A stretch of DNA of 48,401 nucleotides from Microcaldota archaeon (GCA_018812625.1 JAHJDH010000019.1:1-48401), one strand, 5' to 3'; numbered from the stretch's first letter, positions 1 through 8,287 are shown. Made by a program: numbers and translations. Notes: generated by a model not told the origin, from the letters alone.

Positions 1-35
1 CGCTCAGCACGAGAACCTTTGACATATGTGCGCAT
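1..35 (-). CDS. hjc: Holliday junction resolvase Hjc, N-terminal fragment (runs off window)
   Basis: Only the first codons are present. Read on the minus strand from the ATG at 35 they encode MRTYVKGSRAE and stay open to the window edge. The KGSRAER-type start matches the beginning of archaeal Hjc resolvases, which cut four-way DNA junctions and whose first helix begins just there; the nuclease core lies outside the window. A CTTATAAAG TATA box at 56-64 is centred about 25 nt before this ATG, the leaderless spacing seen elsewhere here. An in-frame ATG at 44 is the alternative start. The identification rests on eleven residues, so it is tentative. Confidence 0.5.
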   Translation of the reverse strand, partial: MRTYVKGSRAE

Positions 36-55
36 GAACTTCATTTACTTTTATT

Positions 56-64
56 CTTTATAAG
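56..64 (-). promoter_or_regulatory. TATA box for the hjc-like gene
   Basis: CTTATAAAG on the minus strand, centred about 25 nt upstream of the ATG at 35. This implies a leaderless transcript. Confidence 0.5.
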
Positions 65-93
65 CTTGCCTAAGTTAAAATCAGATATCCAAT

Positions 94-537
94 TCAATTT
101 CTGCTAACTTCATTGATTGCAATGTGAATCTCTTCTAGATCATATGGTTTTGCCATGACTCTTTTGGCTCCTGCACCCATCAACATACTGTGATTATCGT
201 TTGTTATAAGACTACTTACAACAATCACCCTGGTTTTTGGATCAAAATCCAGCAATTCCATGAGCAATGTAAATCCATCCATAACCGGCATTCTAATATC
301 TGTGATTACAATGTCTATTCCGCCTTTTTTATACCTTTCAAGTCCTTCCTGTCCATTTCTTGCACTTTCAACTTCAAAGTTGTCCTTTCCAAGTGTTCTG
401 GCAAGTGATCTTCTACAATTATCATCGTCTTCAACAATCAATATTCTGAGGGGTTTCTGAATCCCTTCACTTTTTGGAGCTCCCTGGATTTTACCATTGT
501 TGCCATGTTCTTTTGGGCGTTTTTTATTAATCTGCAT
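94..537 (-). CDS. CheY-like response regulator receiver (second of a pair)
   Basis: The 147-aa protein is a single receiver domain preceded by about 30 basic, Gly/Lys-rich residues. The acidic pocket is visible in VEDDD near residue 36, the phosphoacceptor aspartate lies in VITDIRMPVMDG near residue 80, and the conserved lysine in MAKPYD near residue 130. There is no output domain, so it probably signals through protein contacts as CheY does. Its ATG overlaps the stop of the upstream receiver by one base (TAATG), so the two are cotranscribed and translationally coupled. No histidine kinase is present in the window, so the input is unknown. Receiver identity is secure; the process controlled is not. 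Confidence 0.9.
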   Translation of the reverse strand: MQINKKRPKEHGNNGKIQGAPKSEGIQKPLRILIVEDDDNCRRSLARTLGKDNFEVESARNGQEGLERYKKGGIDIVITDIRMPVMDGFTLLMELLDFDPKTRVIVVSSLITNDNHSMLMGAGAKRVMAKPYDLEEIHIAINEVSRN

Positions 538-980
538 TAAATATTCCTCTCAATTACTTCTTTGATATCTTCAAATGAAAAAGGTTTTTTGATTACTGTG
601 CATGCTCCGATACTTAATAATCTGGGTATAACATCTCTATCTTCAGTAGCAGTTACAACTGCGATCGGAATTGACGGATCCATTTTTTTAATACGAATAA
701 TCAATTCCTCCCCATCCATTAATGGCATATTAAAATCAGTTATTATCATATCTACTTTTTCCTTTTCAAGTACTTTTATTGCATCAAGGCCATTTCTTGC
801 CTCAATTGGAGTGTGCCCGGATGTCTTTACCAGCAGTGCAGTTGTTCTTCGTAGTGTGTCTTCATCATCAACAACTAGAACCCTTATCCTTTTTCTCATT
901 GGACCTTCATTCATTGGTTTTTTTGTTCCAGACCCTCTTTTTTCTATGAGCTGGGCTGTCCTTTCAATAACTTGCTGCAT
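537..980 (-). CDS. CheY-like response regulator receiver (first of a pair)
   Basis: The 147-aa protein has a receiver domain from about residue 30 to the end. It shows the acidic pair in VVDDED, the phosphoacceptor aspartate in IITDFNMPLMDG, a Thr in VVTATED and the lysine in IKKPFS. The first 30 residues are charged and probably flexible. It is clearly related to the next gene, so the pair likely arose by duplication and may form a relay or heterodimer; that is inference. The start ATG at 980 lies about 27 nt from a TTTATAAA box, consistent with a leaderless mRNA. No kinase or output domain is nearby. Confidence 0.9.
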   Translation of the reverse strand: MQQVIERTAQLIEKRGSGTKKPMNEGPMRKRIRVLVVDDEDTLRRTTALLVKTSGHTPIEARNGLDAIKVLEKEKVDMIITDFNMPLMDGEELIIRIKKMDPSIPIAVVTATEDRDVIPRLLSIGACTVIKKPFSFEDIKEVIERNI

Positions 981-1003
981 GATATAATAATTATATCCTG
1001 GTC

Positions 1004-1011
1004 TTTATAAA
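1004..1011 (-). promoter_or_regulatory. TATA box for the two-receiver operon
   Basis: Perfect TTTATAAA centred 27 nt before the ATG at 980, between the receiver pair and the nucleotidyltransferase gene. Confidence 0.65.
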
Positions 1012-1019
1012 CCTACCAC

Positions 1020-1901
1020 TCATTTCCTTATATTCTGACATAATTTTAGGAAATAATGGGCTGCACTAAGGAAATTATTGTATGCAATATACGGCGGAGC
1101 CTGAACGCAAAAAGAGAACTTATCAATAAAGCCCCACTCCTTTGTGACTTTTTCAAAGTTTTTTTTCACATAAAGCGCTTCTTTTGCCAGTCTTATGCTG
1201 TAATATCCCCCAAGTTCTGTTTTTAGTATCCTTAAATTTAGTGATGCTGTTTTTGCTGTTCGCTCTTCCATAACTGCCAGCTGGTCATCTATGGCATACA
1301 ATACTGCCTTAATAGCATATTTCAGTCCTTTTTCTGGTGAAACAATTGAAACTAATATTGAAAAACTCGAGAGAACATAAGGCAGGATCATGGCTTTGAC
1401 TTTATCTGAAAGAGTTTCCTTGATCTTTATCTCTTCAAGAACATTTCGACCAACGAGCACCTTTCCTTCTGCCTTTACCTTTTTTGCAAATTGATTTACT
1501 GGAGCAAGAGTTGCAAAAACTCCGAGTGCCGAACTATCTATTTTGCCTTGTTTCCATAGAATATCTTTCGGTCCAATTACTTCAAATGGCTTATACAATT
1601 TCACCTGTTTTTCAAAAATACTGAATATGTCGCTTCGTCCGGTTGAACAGACGTCTCTCAGTCCAGTTTTGTATTTTTTGTCAAGTCTCCAAAATATCTC
1701 TTCAGCATTTTTCTCAATCCTTTTGATGTCTCTTTTGTTTTTTACCTGAATAATGAGATCAATATCACTAATGCCTATTTGAAATTCTCCTCTGGCAGCA
1801 CTTCCAAATAAAAGAACGAAATCTATTTGTTTTTCAGTTTTAAGCTCTTTAGCAAAATCGAAAAGGAACTTGTTTATGATTTCATTATCTTTTCGTGACA
1901 T
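1020..1901 (-). CDS. Pol-beta-type nucleotidyltransferase, paralogue of the gene at 46264
   Basis: The 293-aa protein carries the nucleotidyltransferase signature LLFGSAARGEF followed by SDIDLII near residues 30-52, which supplies the GS and two metal-binding aspartates of the Pol beta superfamily. The next segment, ending in a DKKYKTG motif near residue 78, and a helical C-terminal half recur in the second nucleotidyltransferase of the window (46264-47058), so the two are paralogues. The substrate cannot be read from sequence; it is longer than the minimal MNT toxins and has no MNT/HEPN partner gene beside it. It is the last gene of an operon with the GTPase and M42 peptidase: the gap is 9 nt and an AGGTAG site precedes the ATG. 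Confidence 0.75.
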   Translation of the reverse strand: MSRKDNEIINKFLFDFAKELKTEKQIDFVLLFGSAARGEFQIGISDIDLIIQVKNKRDIKRIEKNAEEIFWRLDKKYKTGLRDVCSTGRSDIFSIFEKQVKLYKPFEVIGPKDILWKQGKIDSSALGVFATLAPVNQFAKKVKAEGKVLVGRNVLEEIKIKETLSDKVKAMILPYVLSSFSILVSIVSPEKGLKYAIKAVLYAIDDQLAVMEERTAKTASLNLRILKTELGGYYSIRLAKEALYVKKNFEKVTKEWGFIDKFSFCVQAPPYIAYNNFLSAAHYFLKLCQNIRK

Positions 1902-1910
1902 TCTCTCTAC

Positions 1911-2639
1911 CTAAATTTCTGGAGCTTCTTTCATTGCCCGAGTAAGTATTCTTGCTGTTTCTTCCAGGTTTAATCCACCGCCTTTAATATATAGATTCCT
2001 TCTCTTTGCAATCAATGAAAGCACCTCTTCTGCCCTTTCATCTCCTTTAATTTTAATATCAAATTCCTTCTCAGCCCAAGCCTGGAGTTTTTTGCTTTTC
2101 ATAATTCTTTCTGCAAATTGCTGCGCGTAGACTATTGCATCTTTTTGAAGTTCTATTGCGCCTTTTCGTGCAAGGTCTTCTTTCTTTTCAGCCTGTGGCC
2201 AGATTCCTCTGTAATCAGTTACTTTAAGCTCTTCACTGATATTTATCCATTGGACGTTTTTGGTTGTTCCAGCTACTGGAGCAACTCTCGCTGCTTTTTT
2301 TCTTGCAAGAAGATTGATGATTGAACTTTTTCCTACATTTGGATATCCAACAAACAATGCTCTTGCCGGTCTTTTATCTGTACGTTCCAGAAGTTTTCCA
2401 ATCAATGTCCTTCTTTCCTTTTCTGATGCAAATTTTGCACTCAACATCATTCCATTTTTCAGAATGGTTTTCTTATTTGTCAAGTCGCTTTTATTGACAA
2501 TAATAAAAAGGCGTTTAGAGCCTGACATCCTCTCTGCAACTGGCAATCTAGTATTAGTAACATCCCTGGCATCAACCACTTCGGCAATAATATCCGCCTT
2601 GTGGATAAGTACCTTCAAATCTTTCCAGTCTTTTTTCAT
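1911..2639 (-). CDS. Circularly permuted GTPase, YlqF/RbgA-YawG type
   Basis: The 242-aa protein shows the permuted motif order typical of ribosome-assembly GTPases. G4 (NKSDL) comes first near residue 50, followed by G1 (GYPNVGKSSIIN) near 98-109, the G2 Thr in AGTTKN, and G3 as DYRG near 138. An RD-containing VVDARDVTN stretch lies ahead of G4. Family members act as large-subunit assembly factors, so a role in ribosome maturation is likely though not shown here. It follows the M42 peptidase by 9 nt and has a GGAG site before its ATG, so it is the middle gene of a three-gene operon. Confidence 0.85.
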   Translation of the reverse strand: MKKDWKDLKVLIHKADIIAEVVDARDVTNTRLPVAERMSGSKRLFIIVNKSDLTNKKTILKNGMMLSAKFASEKERRTLIGKLLERTDKRPARALFVGYPNVGKSSIINLLARKKAARVAPVAGTTKNVQWINISEELKVTDYRGIWPQAEKKEDLARKGAIELQKDAIVYAQQFAERIMKSKKLQAWAEKEFDIKIKGDERAEEVLSLIAKRRNLYIKGGGLNLEETARILTRAMKEAPEI

Positions 2640-2648
2640 TTTCTTCTC

Positions 2649-3677
2649 CTACAGAGACGTTATTACTTTTTTAAGTAATTTTATATCTAGCTCTACATCT
2701 TCAGAAGATGCAACTCCAACTGTTGAATGAATATATCTGGTTGGTATGCATATTCCGATACAAGGAATTCCTCCTTTCATATTATGAACTGATGCTGCGT
2801 CTGTTGCACCGCCATCAATCACTTCCAGCTGCACAGGAACTTTTGTTTTTTTTGCAATATCAAGTATCTTTTTTACTAATTTTTTCTCAGCAACATTGCC
2901 TCGTGCTCCTGCTTCAACTAGTACAATGCAAGGTCCCTTGCCAAGATAAACTGGAGCATCGTGAGGTTTTAACTCTGGATGGTCTCCTGCAACTGCAGTA
3001 TCAACTGCAATAAATGTTCTTGGGTCCAGCTTGTAGCTTGCAATCTTTGCTCCTTTTCCAAAAGTGGATACCTCCTCTTGAGATGTTCCTATAAGTATCA
3101 CATTTTTTGGAAGTTCCTTTGCAAGCTGAAGAAGTACATAGCACCCAAGACGATTGTCAAGGGCCTTTCCTGTCATCATTTTTTTGCCAAGTTCTTTGAA
3201 TTCTGTAGAAAATGTTACTGTGTCCCCAACCTCAATCCCCATTTTTAGCGCTTCTTTTTCATTGCTTGCTCCAACATCAATAAACAAGCTCTGGTAATCA
3301 ATTGTTGTTTTGCGCTCTTCTGGTTTCATGATGTGTGGTGGTCTGCTTCCAATAACTCCGGTAATCAAGCCCTTTTTTGTCCTTATGAGAACCTGTTGGT
3401 TGACTAATGTTCTATCATCAATTCCGCCAATTTTCATAAATCTGACAAATCCTTTGGAATCAATGTGCTTGACCATTAGTCCTATTTCATCCATGTGAGC
3501 TCCAAGTACAAGCGGATTTTTAGAAATTGATTTGTATGCAATTACGTTTCCAAAGTTATCTACTTCTATTTTCAATCCTCTTTTCTTGAATTCTTCTACC
3601 ATAATTTTAGCAATTCCATCTTCCTGAGAGCTTACTCCATCAGCTTCTGAGAGCCTTTTCATTAATTTAATGTCCAT
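2649..3677 (-). CDS. M42 family (TET/FrvX-like) aminopeptidase
   Basis: The 342-aa protein is a full-length co-catalytic metalloaminopeptidase. Metal and catalytic residues are visible in order: His/Asp in GAHMDEIG near residue 60, Asp in ALDNRLG near 175, the Glu pair in TSQEEVSTFG near 207, Asp in AVDTAVAG near 228, and His in TRYIHSTVG near 315. The GGATDAAS segment is also characteristic. M42 enzymes form tetrahedral dodecamers in the cytoplasm that trim peptides released by the proteasome. It heads the operon with the permuted GTPase and nucleotidyltransferase, and its promoter is interleaved with the divergent gene at 3738. Confidence 0.92.
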   Translation of the reverse strand: MDIKLMKRLSEADGVSSQEDGIAKIMVEEFKKRGLKIEVDNFGNVIAYKSISKNPLVLGAHMDEIGLMVKHIDSKGFVRFMKIGGIDDRTLVNQQVLIRTKKGLITGVIGSRPPHIMKPEERKTTIDYQSLFIDVGASNEKEALKMGIEVGDTVTFSTEFKELGKKMMTGKALDNRLGCYVLLQLAKELPKNVILIGTSQEEVSTFGKGAKIASYKLDPRTFIAVDTAVAGDHPELKPHDAPVYLGKGPCIVLVEAGARGNVAEKKLVKKILDIAKKTKVPVQLEVIDGGATDAASVHNMKGGIPCIGICIPTRYIHSTVGVASSEDVELDIKLLKKVITSL

Positions 3678-3702
3678 AATGATCCCTGCACTGATTTTGT
3701 GG

Positions 3703-3716
3703 ATTAATTTAATAAG
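3703..3716. promoter_or_regulatory. Divergent promoter region with overlapping TATA boxes
   Basis: ATTAATTTAATAAG contains TTTAATAAG 26 nt before the plus-strand ATG at 3738. On the opposite strand an AT-rich TATA-like element lies about 26-28 nt before the M42 peptidase ATG at 3677. The two genes therefore appear to be fired from one shared AT-rich core. Confidence 0.5.
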
Positions 3717-3737
3717 TATTCTTGAGAATTTACTAAT

Positions 3738-4499
3738 ATGCTTGAAAATTCATTTATTTTTCTTCCGAGCTTCGGCCCTACCCGTGAAAAAAAGCTCTGG
3801 AAAAGTGGGATTACCACTTGGGACGATTTTCTCTCTCGATTTGGTTCTTCTCCATTTCATAAAGATTCCTGTTCAATTGTTGCAAGATCAAAAGTAGCAC
3901 TGGAAAACCTTGATAGCCAGCATTTTGGAAATATCCTTCCAAGCAGTGAAACCTGGAGGTGTTTTCCACATTACAAGAAAGTAGCATATCTTGATATCGA
4001 GACAACTGGTTGTTGTGCAAGAGACTACATAACAGTGATTGGTATCTACGATGGATCAAAGACAAAAAGTTATGTGAAGGGCCAGAACCTCAGCGAATTC
4101 AAAGAGGATATCAAAAAGTTTGATGCAGTTGCAACTTTTAACGGTGCATTATTCGATCTTCCATTTATCAGAAGGGAAATGTCTATTTCTCTTCCTCCAA
4201 TTCACATTGATTTGCGATTTTTGCTTCAGTCTCTGGATATTCGAGGAGGACTAAAGAAAATTGAAGAAAAATTTGGCATGGAACGTCAGGATGATCTCAA
4301 AGGATTAACTGGCTATGATGCAGTAAAAATGTGGCGTGAATACAAAAAGAAAGGTTCAGAAGAAGCTTTGGATCGCCTAGTTAGGTATAATGCTGCTGAT
4401 GTTTGTAATCTGGAAGTACTTCTAAAGTGGGGATATAAAGAGAAAAGAAAAAGAATTGGTTTTGATGAAATAAATCACTGTTCTTCTTCAGGCACATAA
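3738..4499 (+). CDS. YprB-like RNase H-fold 3'-5' exonuclease
   Basis: The 253-aa protein has a DEDD exonuclease core: motif I YLDIETTG near residue 84, motif II ATFNGALFDLPFI near 130-143, and motif III RYNAADVCNLEVL near 212-224, where the Tyr-x3-Asp spacing points to the DEDDy subclass. The first 75 residues (FGPTREKKLW, then WDDFLS) resemble the N-terminal region of YprB-type RNase H-like proteins. It probably degrades or trims DNA or RNA 3' ends; the true substrate is unknown. The leaderless ATG lies 26 nt past TTTAATAAG. Its last 25 bp overlap the 3' end of the convergent gene at 4475. Confidence 0.8.
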   Translation: MLENSFIFLPSFGPTREKKLWKSGITTWDDFLSRFGSSPFHKDSCSIVARSKVALENLDSQHFGNILPSSETWRCFPHYKKVAYLDIETTGCCARDYITVIGIYDGSKTKSYVKGQNLSEFKEDIKKFDAVATFNGALFDLPFIRREMSISLPPIHIDLRFLLQSLDIRGGLKKIEEKFGMERQDDLKGLTGYDAVKMWREYKKKGSEEALDRLVRYNAADVCNLEVLLKWGYKEKRKRIGFDEINHCSSSGT

Positions 4500-5017
4500 C
4501 AGTCTGGAGTTACAGTTACTGCTAATTTTGCACCAACACTGTCATATTCCAAATTTGCGACCTCGACCTGGTGCTCTACACCATCAACTGTGAGTATTCT
4601 TGTTTCGCCTGGAAGAATGTCCTGTGTGTCTTCTACTACGCAACCTTCATTTCCATTGAGTCCGTTTACTCGAAGGCCCTTTGTAGTGCCTACATCTACG
4701 ACCATACTTGCTTCAATTCCTGCAGTTCCAATAACTAATATGTCTCCTTCTCTAACTGAAGGTTCGCTTACCATGTTGCATGCTTCGACTTCTACGATTA
4801 CTGCCTCGTTATTAGGCAAACAGTTGTCTGGGTTTGTTCCGCTATCCTCTGCATACGGAATCAAGTTAACTGTATATTCCGGATTGCATGCGGCAACTGC
4901 AGTGGATCCGAGCATAATTCCTGTAGCAAGAACTGCTGCTTTTGTAAATGCTTTTTTAACTAGGCCTTTTTTGTCATTTCCTTTCTTGTCTTTTCTTATA
5001 TTTTTCAAATATCCCAC
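4475..5017 (-). CDS. Small secreted or lipid-anchored S-layer-like domain protein
   Basis: I start this gene at GTG 5017 because an ATATATATT box at 5038-5046 is about 26 nt upstream; the open frame extends to 5143 but those extra codons lie upstream of that promoter. The 180-aa product has a basic head, a hydrophobic stretch (VLATGIMLGSTAVA) and then VAAC, which fits either a Sec cleavage site or a lipobox. The mature part of about 135 residues is acidic and beta-rich, has several cysteines, and ends with GETRILTVDGVEHQVEV. That phrase resembles short Ig-like repeats of archaeal S-layer proteins. Function is unknown. Its end overlaps the nuclease gene by 25 bp. Confidence 0.65.
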   Translation of the reverse strand: MGYLKNIRKDKKGNDKKGLVKKAFTKAAVLATGIMLGSTAVAACNPEYTVNLIPYAEDSGTNPDNCLPNNEAVIVEVEACNMVSEPSVREGDILVIGTAGIEASMVVDVGTTKGLRVNGLNGNEGCVVEDTQDILPGETRILTVDGVEHQVEVANLEYDSVGAKLAVTVTPDCYVPEEEQ

Positions 5018-5037
5018 CCTGTTATGTGTTTTCAATA

Positions 5038-5046
5038 ATATATATT
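5038..5046 (-). promoter_or_regulatory. TATA box for the secreted protein gene at 4475
   Basis: ATATATATT centred about 25-26 nt before GTG 5017. It decides the start choice for that gene. Confidence 0.5.
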
Positions 5047-5132
5047 TGTGAGGAACCTTTAAAATGGCTTTTGTTGGCTTAAAGTGTAATTGTAGACAAA
5101 CTTTTAAGAAATTTATCGTAAAGATACACATC

Positions 5133-6194
5133 ATGAGAGGCATTATTCTATTGTTACTAGCGCTTTTAGTTTTTGGTTGTACTCAACCAGATTCTCAATT
5201 AAATGAGACTAATCTCACAAATGTTTCAAATCAAACCGAAGTGAACCAAACCAATGTAACTGATTGCACTGGTCCGGTTTGCGGTTCTGATGGCAACACC
5301 TACGAGACTGATTGTGATGCAGAAATGCTAAATCTGACTTTTGTTGGTGGTGAATGTCCTTTACCTGACTGCATTGAGTCTGATGATGGGATAGAATCTA
5401 AAGTTCAAGGCAATGTGCTCTTTGGTAGAGATTCTTTTGATGATTACTGTCTCAATTCAACCTATCTTCTCGAATATGCGTGTATTGATAATGAACCAGA
5501 AAACGCTACAATCCTTTGTGATGATGGTTGCGAAGATGGCAAATGTATTGAGCCTGAAGCAGAAAAGCCAGATTACAATTGTTATGGTCCTATTGAGGCA
5601 GATCTGTTTTCTGTTGATGAGACTACAGTAAACGGAACAACTTACAAAGATTATTGCATTGATTTTACTACTGTAAAAGATTATTATTGCAAAGAGAATG
5701 CTGTGCGCTCTGCAAACAATCAGTGTCCCTCTGGATATAGGTGCAATGCTGGTGCATGTGAAATATTAGTCGATGTTTGTACTGAGACTGATATTGGCGC
5801 AGATATCTTTGTTCGAGGAAGAACTATAGTAGCTCATGGTCTTGCTACTCCATTTGACAAATGGGATGAATGTGAAGATGATGGCCTTCTAATTGAGCAT
5901 TCTTGTGTTCTTGATGGTGGTGCGATTACTGAAGAGCTCGAATGCGGAAGCGGATACCAATGCGTTGGTGGAAAATGCATTGGGAGCAGTTGCAGTGATT
6001 CAGACGATGGATATGATATCTATCACGATGGCTCTACTACATTGTATGATAGGGAAGAGTATGATGATTGTCTGGGCGATTACAAACTAAGAGAATATTA
6101 CTGTTATGGAAATGCTATTGAACATAAAGATATACAATGTCCAGAAGATCACATTTGCAAGGGAGATCGCTGTATGGAAGGTTCAATTAGTTAG
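5133..6194 (+). CDS. Lipoprotein with Kazal-like domain and four Cys-rich repeats
   Basis: Start ATG 5133 gives a clean signal peptide (MRGIILLLLALLVFGC) with lipobox VFGC. An Asn/Thr-rich linker with many N-x-T sequons follows. Then comes a Kazal-like module near residues 45-80: CTGPVCGSDGNTYETDC plus a distal GGEC. The rest is four diverged repeats of about 60 residues, each beginning with a C-x-(E/D) acidic stretch, containing a central YC or EC, and ending GxCxxGxC or similar. Kazal domains inhibit serine proteases, but many bacterial and archaeal Kazal-like modules are only adhesive, so inhibition is a guess. It is an extracellular, membrane-anchored 353-aa protein, probably disulfide-bonded. 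Confidence 0.82.
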   Translation: MRGIILLLLALLVFGCTQPDSQLNETNLTNVSNQTEVNQTNVTDCTGPVCGSDGNTYETDCDAEMLNLTFVGGECPLPDCIESDDGIESKVQGNVLFGRDSFDDYCLNSTYLLEYACIDNEPENATILCDDGCEDGKCIEPEAEKPDYNCYGPIEADLFSVDETTVNGTTYKDYCIDFTTVKDYYCKENAVRSANNQCPSGYRCNAGACEILVDVCTETDIGADIFVRGRTIVAHGLATPFDKWDECEDDGLLIEHSCVLDGGAITEELECGSGYQCVGGKCIGSSCSDSDDGYDIYHDGSTTLYDREEYDDCLGDYKLREYYCYGNAIEHKDIQCPEDHICKGDRCMEGSIS

Positions 6195-6252
6195 TTCTAA
6201 GGAGAGGCCTCACCAAACCTTTATCTCCCACGTTTTTCTATTTTTATACACA

Positions 6253-6260
6253 TTTATAAA
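6253..6260 (+). promoter_or_regulatory. TATA box for the HEAT-like gene at 6291
   Basis: Perfect TTTATAAA. It lies 26 nt before an in-frame TTG at 6282 and 34 nt before the ATG at 6291. The transcript therefore starts near 6282. Confidence 0.5.
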
Positions 6261-6290
6261 TCTTTGCTGGCATAATATCTTTTGATTCCC

Positions 6291-6722
6291 ATGACTAGAA
6301 GAATTCAAAGATCCCAATCAACAGTAACTATCAGGAATATGCCGAGCTATGCTCCTATAATAGAGACTCTAAACAAATTACCGCATGCTCAAAATCATGT
6401 TAGTGATGTTCCAACTTTAGTTAAAATGCTTAAATCTAGCGATTTTTCCTCAAGATCAAAAGCATGCGTTGATATTACTGAACTTTCCAAAAGAGAACCA
6501 GAAAAAGCAAGAGAAACTTTTCCAGCACTTATAGAGGCTTTTGAAAAATGGGGTGGTCTTACCAAATGCATTGTTTCCGAAGCTTTGGTTGCTTTAGGCG
6601 ATGCAAGGGCATTTCCAACTCTTATTCGAGCAGCGAATAATCCCCACCCGGAAACACGGGATCGAATCAGGCTAGCTATAAGTCGAATCCCCGCACTAGA
6701 GCTTAGGGTTATTGAAAGCTGA
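6291..6722 (+). CDS. Small HEAT-like repeat protein
   Basis: The 143-aa protein is mostly alpha-helical with HEAT-type helix pairs: VPTLVKMLKSSDFSSRSKAC, then a TFPALIEAFEKWG pair, then ALGDARAFPTLIRAA with a proline and aspartate at the expected turn positions. Such solenoids act as protein-binding scaffolds; the partner is unknown. An in-frame TTG at 6282 is the alternative start and fits the TATA spacing slightly better. No signal peptide is present, so it is cytoplasmic, unlike the Tat-exported HEAT protein at 42187. The last 14 bp overlap the convergent gene at 6709. Confidence 0.7.
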   Translation: MTRRIQRSQSTVTIRNMPSYAPIIETLNKLPHAQNHVSDVPTLVKMLKSSDFSSRSKACVDITELSKREPEKARETFPALIEAFEKWGGLTKCIVSEALVALGDARAFPTLIRAANNPHPETRDRIRLAISRIPALELRVIES

Positions 6723-7107
6723 TAATCCCCTTTTCTCCGTCTACTTCTACTATCTGTCCATTTTTTAGAACTGAAAATATGTCCTGATTAGGCTCATCCA
6801 CCATTGGGATTCCAGAAATTATGGCTCCTGTTATGATTATGGGCTCTGCAGCAACATTGATAATCGCAACTGGGGCTTTGCCATTTTTTGCCAATTGCAG
6901 CATAATATATGAACCAACGGTAGATCCTTTGCCATTTGGAAAAACAAGTATCTTGCCAGAAATATTTTGTCCTTCGAGTACATGTCCTTTTTCGATTACA
7001 TTTCCTGTTTCTGGATCAACTCCCCCAAGAAATCCAATTGGTTCTGTGCTAAGAAGTACCTCTCCGCAAGCCTTTCCCTTGGATATACTTCGTGCTTTGA
7101 TTTCCAT
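6709..7107 (-). CDS. Phosphomevalonate dehydratase small subunit (AcnX-type, DUF126)
   Basis: The 132-aa protein matches the small AcnX subunit, equivalent to the aconitase swivel domain. The hallmark GKGSTVGSYIMLQL near residues 60-75 is followed by PVAIIN and a glycine-rich GAIISGIPMVD segment. With the large subunit it dehydrates mevalonate 5-phosphate to trans-anhydromevalonate 5-phosphate in the archaeal mevalonate pathway. Start ATG 7107 is chosen over the upstream in-frame ATG because a strong AGGTGAG site lies just ahead, partly inside the end of the large-subunit gene; the gap between the genes is 4 nt. The two subunits are thus co-translated. Pathway assignment is supported by ubiD, ubiX, IPK and mevalonate kinase in the same window. 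Confidence 0.9.
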   Translation of the reverse strand: MEIKARSISKGKACGEVLLSTEPIGFLGGVDPETGNVIEKGHVLEGQNISGKILVFPNGKGSTVGSYIMLQLAKNGKAPVAIINVAAEPIIITGAIISGIPMVDEPNQDIFSVLKNGQIVEVDGEKGIISFQ

Positions 7108-7111
7108 TTGC

Positions 7112-8287
7112 TCACCTATATAAAATATCCTCAAGATCTCCAAATGCAACTTTCTGCTTACATAGGTTCGGCAGGTATTTTGCTGCCTTTCCAGAATTTG
7201 TTCCGGTTATGCTAAACCCCATTGATTCGAGCGGACAAACTACCATACATGTATCTGCAACGATTTTTCCTCCAGCTGCTTCAATTGGTTTGTTATATCC
7301 CCTTTCTATTGCCAGCTCCTTGATTTTTCTGGAAGTACAAATCCAAAAATCACAAGTTGGTCTTTTAGCACTGACCATCTGTGCAATGTCTTCGATCTCC
7401 TTTATTGATGCATGTGGACAGCCAATTGTAACGAGCTGTGGCTTTTCTTTGCTATCAAGCTGATCTTTGCTTTCTTCGAGTTCTTTTTCTCCAAACACTA
7501 TCTCATCTACGTTTTCCTCTACATTGTATTCCGGAGTGATGTTCTTAATGAAATAAATTGGAACTGATCCTGTTGCAGCCATTGAAGCTCCAAGAACTTT
7601 CAATTGTTCTTCACTTGCAGTTTTAATGCCAGTAAATGCCGGGTTTTTTCTCTTTACTAATTTTCCAACTGCAGAGCCAAGGGCACCAAAATCAGCAGTT
7701 GTCTTCAATTCACATTCAATTTTAACTGCTATTTTTGCAATCCTGTTTTCATCAAGGTGCAATCCATATTCTGGGGTTACTCCGCAAATGGCAGCAGCAA
7801 GGGCAGATGGCCCTCCCTCGCGGTTCGTTCTAGCTCCAAGAACAGAATTTGCAAATGAGACTGCACTTGATTCTGCCCAGGCAATATGTTCTCCTAGTTT
7901 AGGCCGGATTCCAATGAAATATGGAGCACATGTGCATGTTTTCATTATTCCCATTTTGGCATATGCATCAAGAATTTTGATTTGTTTTTTTGCAAAATCT
8001 TCCGGAATTTTCATCTCTCTCCATTGTTCACTGTCCATTCCGGCAGGGTTCAAGAATGTTGGAACAATGGTTTTTGCTCCTTTTTCTACTAAATCCTGCA
8101 AGTACTCTAGCCCTGCCTGACCAATTGTTTTATACGACACTCCGGAAACCTGAGCACTTGTAATTGGGATCATTCTCTTAGCGCCATATATCCTTCCAAG
8201 CGCAACAAGAATTTCCATGGATTGTGAAGCTGCTTTGCTTATTTCACCATCCAACATTTTTTGCTCTTCTTGTGATAGTTCAATCAT
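7112..8287 (-). CDS. Phosphomevalonate dehydratase large subunit (AcnX-type)
   Basis: The 391-aa protein is a complete AcnX large subunit. Visible signatures are CTCAPYFIG near residue 122 with Cys ligands for the Fe-S cluster, SSAVSFANSVLGARTNREGG near 145-165, TIGCPHAS near 290, ADTCMVVCP near 345, and TNSGKAAKYLPNL near 365. AcnX enzymes also include hydroxyproline epimerase-like dehydratases; the archaeal two-subunit form acting on mevalonate 5-phosphate is preferred here because the other enzymes of that route are present. It is followed 4 nt later by the small subunit. A TTTTTATATATAA tract at 8316-8328 is the likely TATA region. Confidence 0.92.
   Translation of the reverse strand: MIELSQEEQKMLDGEISKAASQSMEILVALGRIYGAKRMIPITSAQVSGVSYKTIGQAGLEYLQDLVEKGAKTIVPTFLNPAGMDSEQWREMKIPEDFAKKQIKILDAYAKMGIMKTCTCAPYFIGIRPKLGEHIAWAESSAVSFANSVLGARTNREGGPSALAAAICGVTPEYGLHLDENRIAKIAVKIECELKTTADFGALGSAVGKLVKRKNPAFTGIKTASEEQLKVLGASMAATGSVPIYFIKNITPEYNVEENVDEIVFGEKELEESKDQLDSKEKPQLVTIGCPHASIKEIEDIAQMVSAKRPTCDFWICTSRKIKELAIERGYNKPIEAAGGKIVADTCMVVCPLESMGFSITGTNSGKAAKYLPNLCKQKVAFGDLEDILYR

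Noticed and set aside
1020-1901. MNT/HEPN toxin-antitoxin module
   Set aside because: The nucleotidyltransferase is much longer than MNT antitoxins and its operon partners are a GTPase and an aminopeptidase.
5018-5143. N-terminal extension of the secreted protein at 4475
   Set aside because: The extra codons lie across and upstream of the TATA box, add no recognisable domain and would place residues ahead of a good signal peptide.
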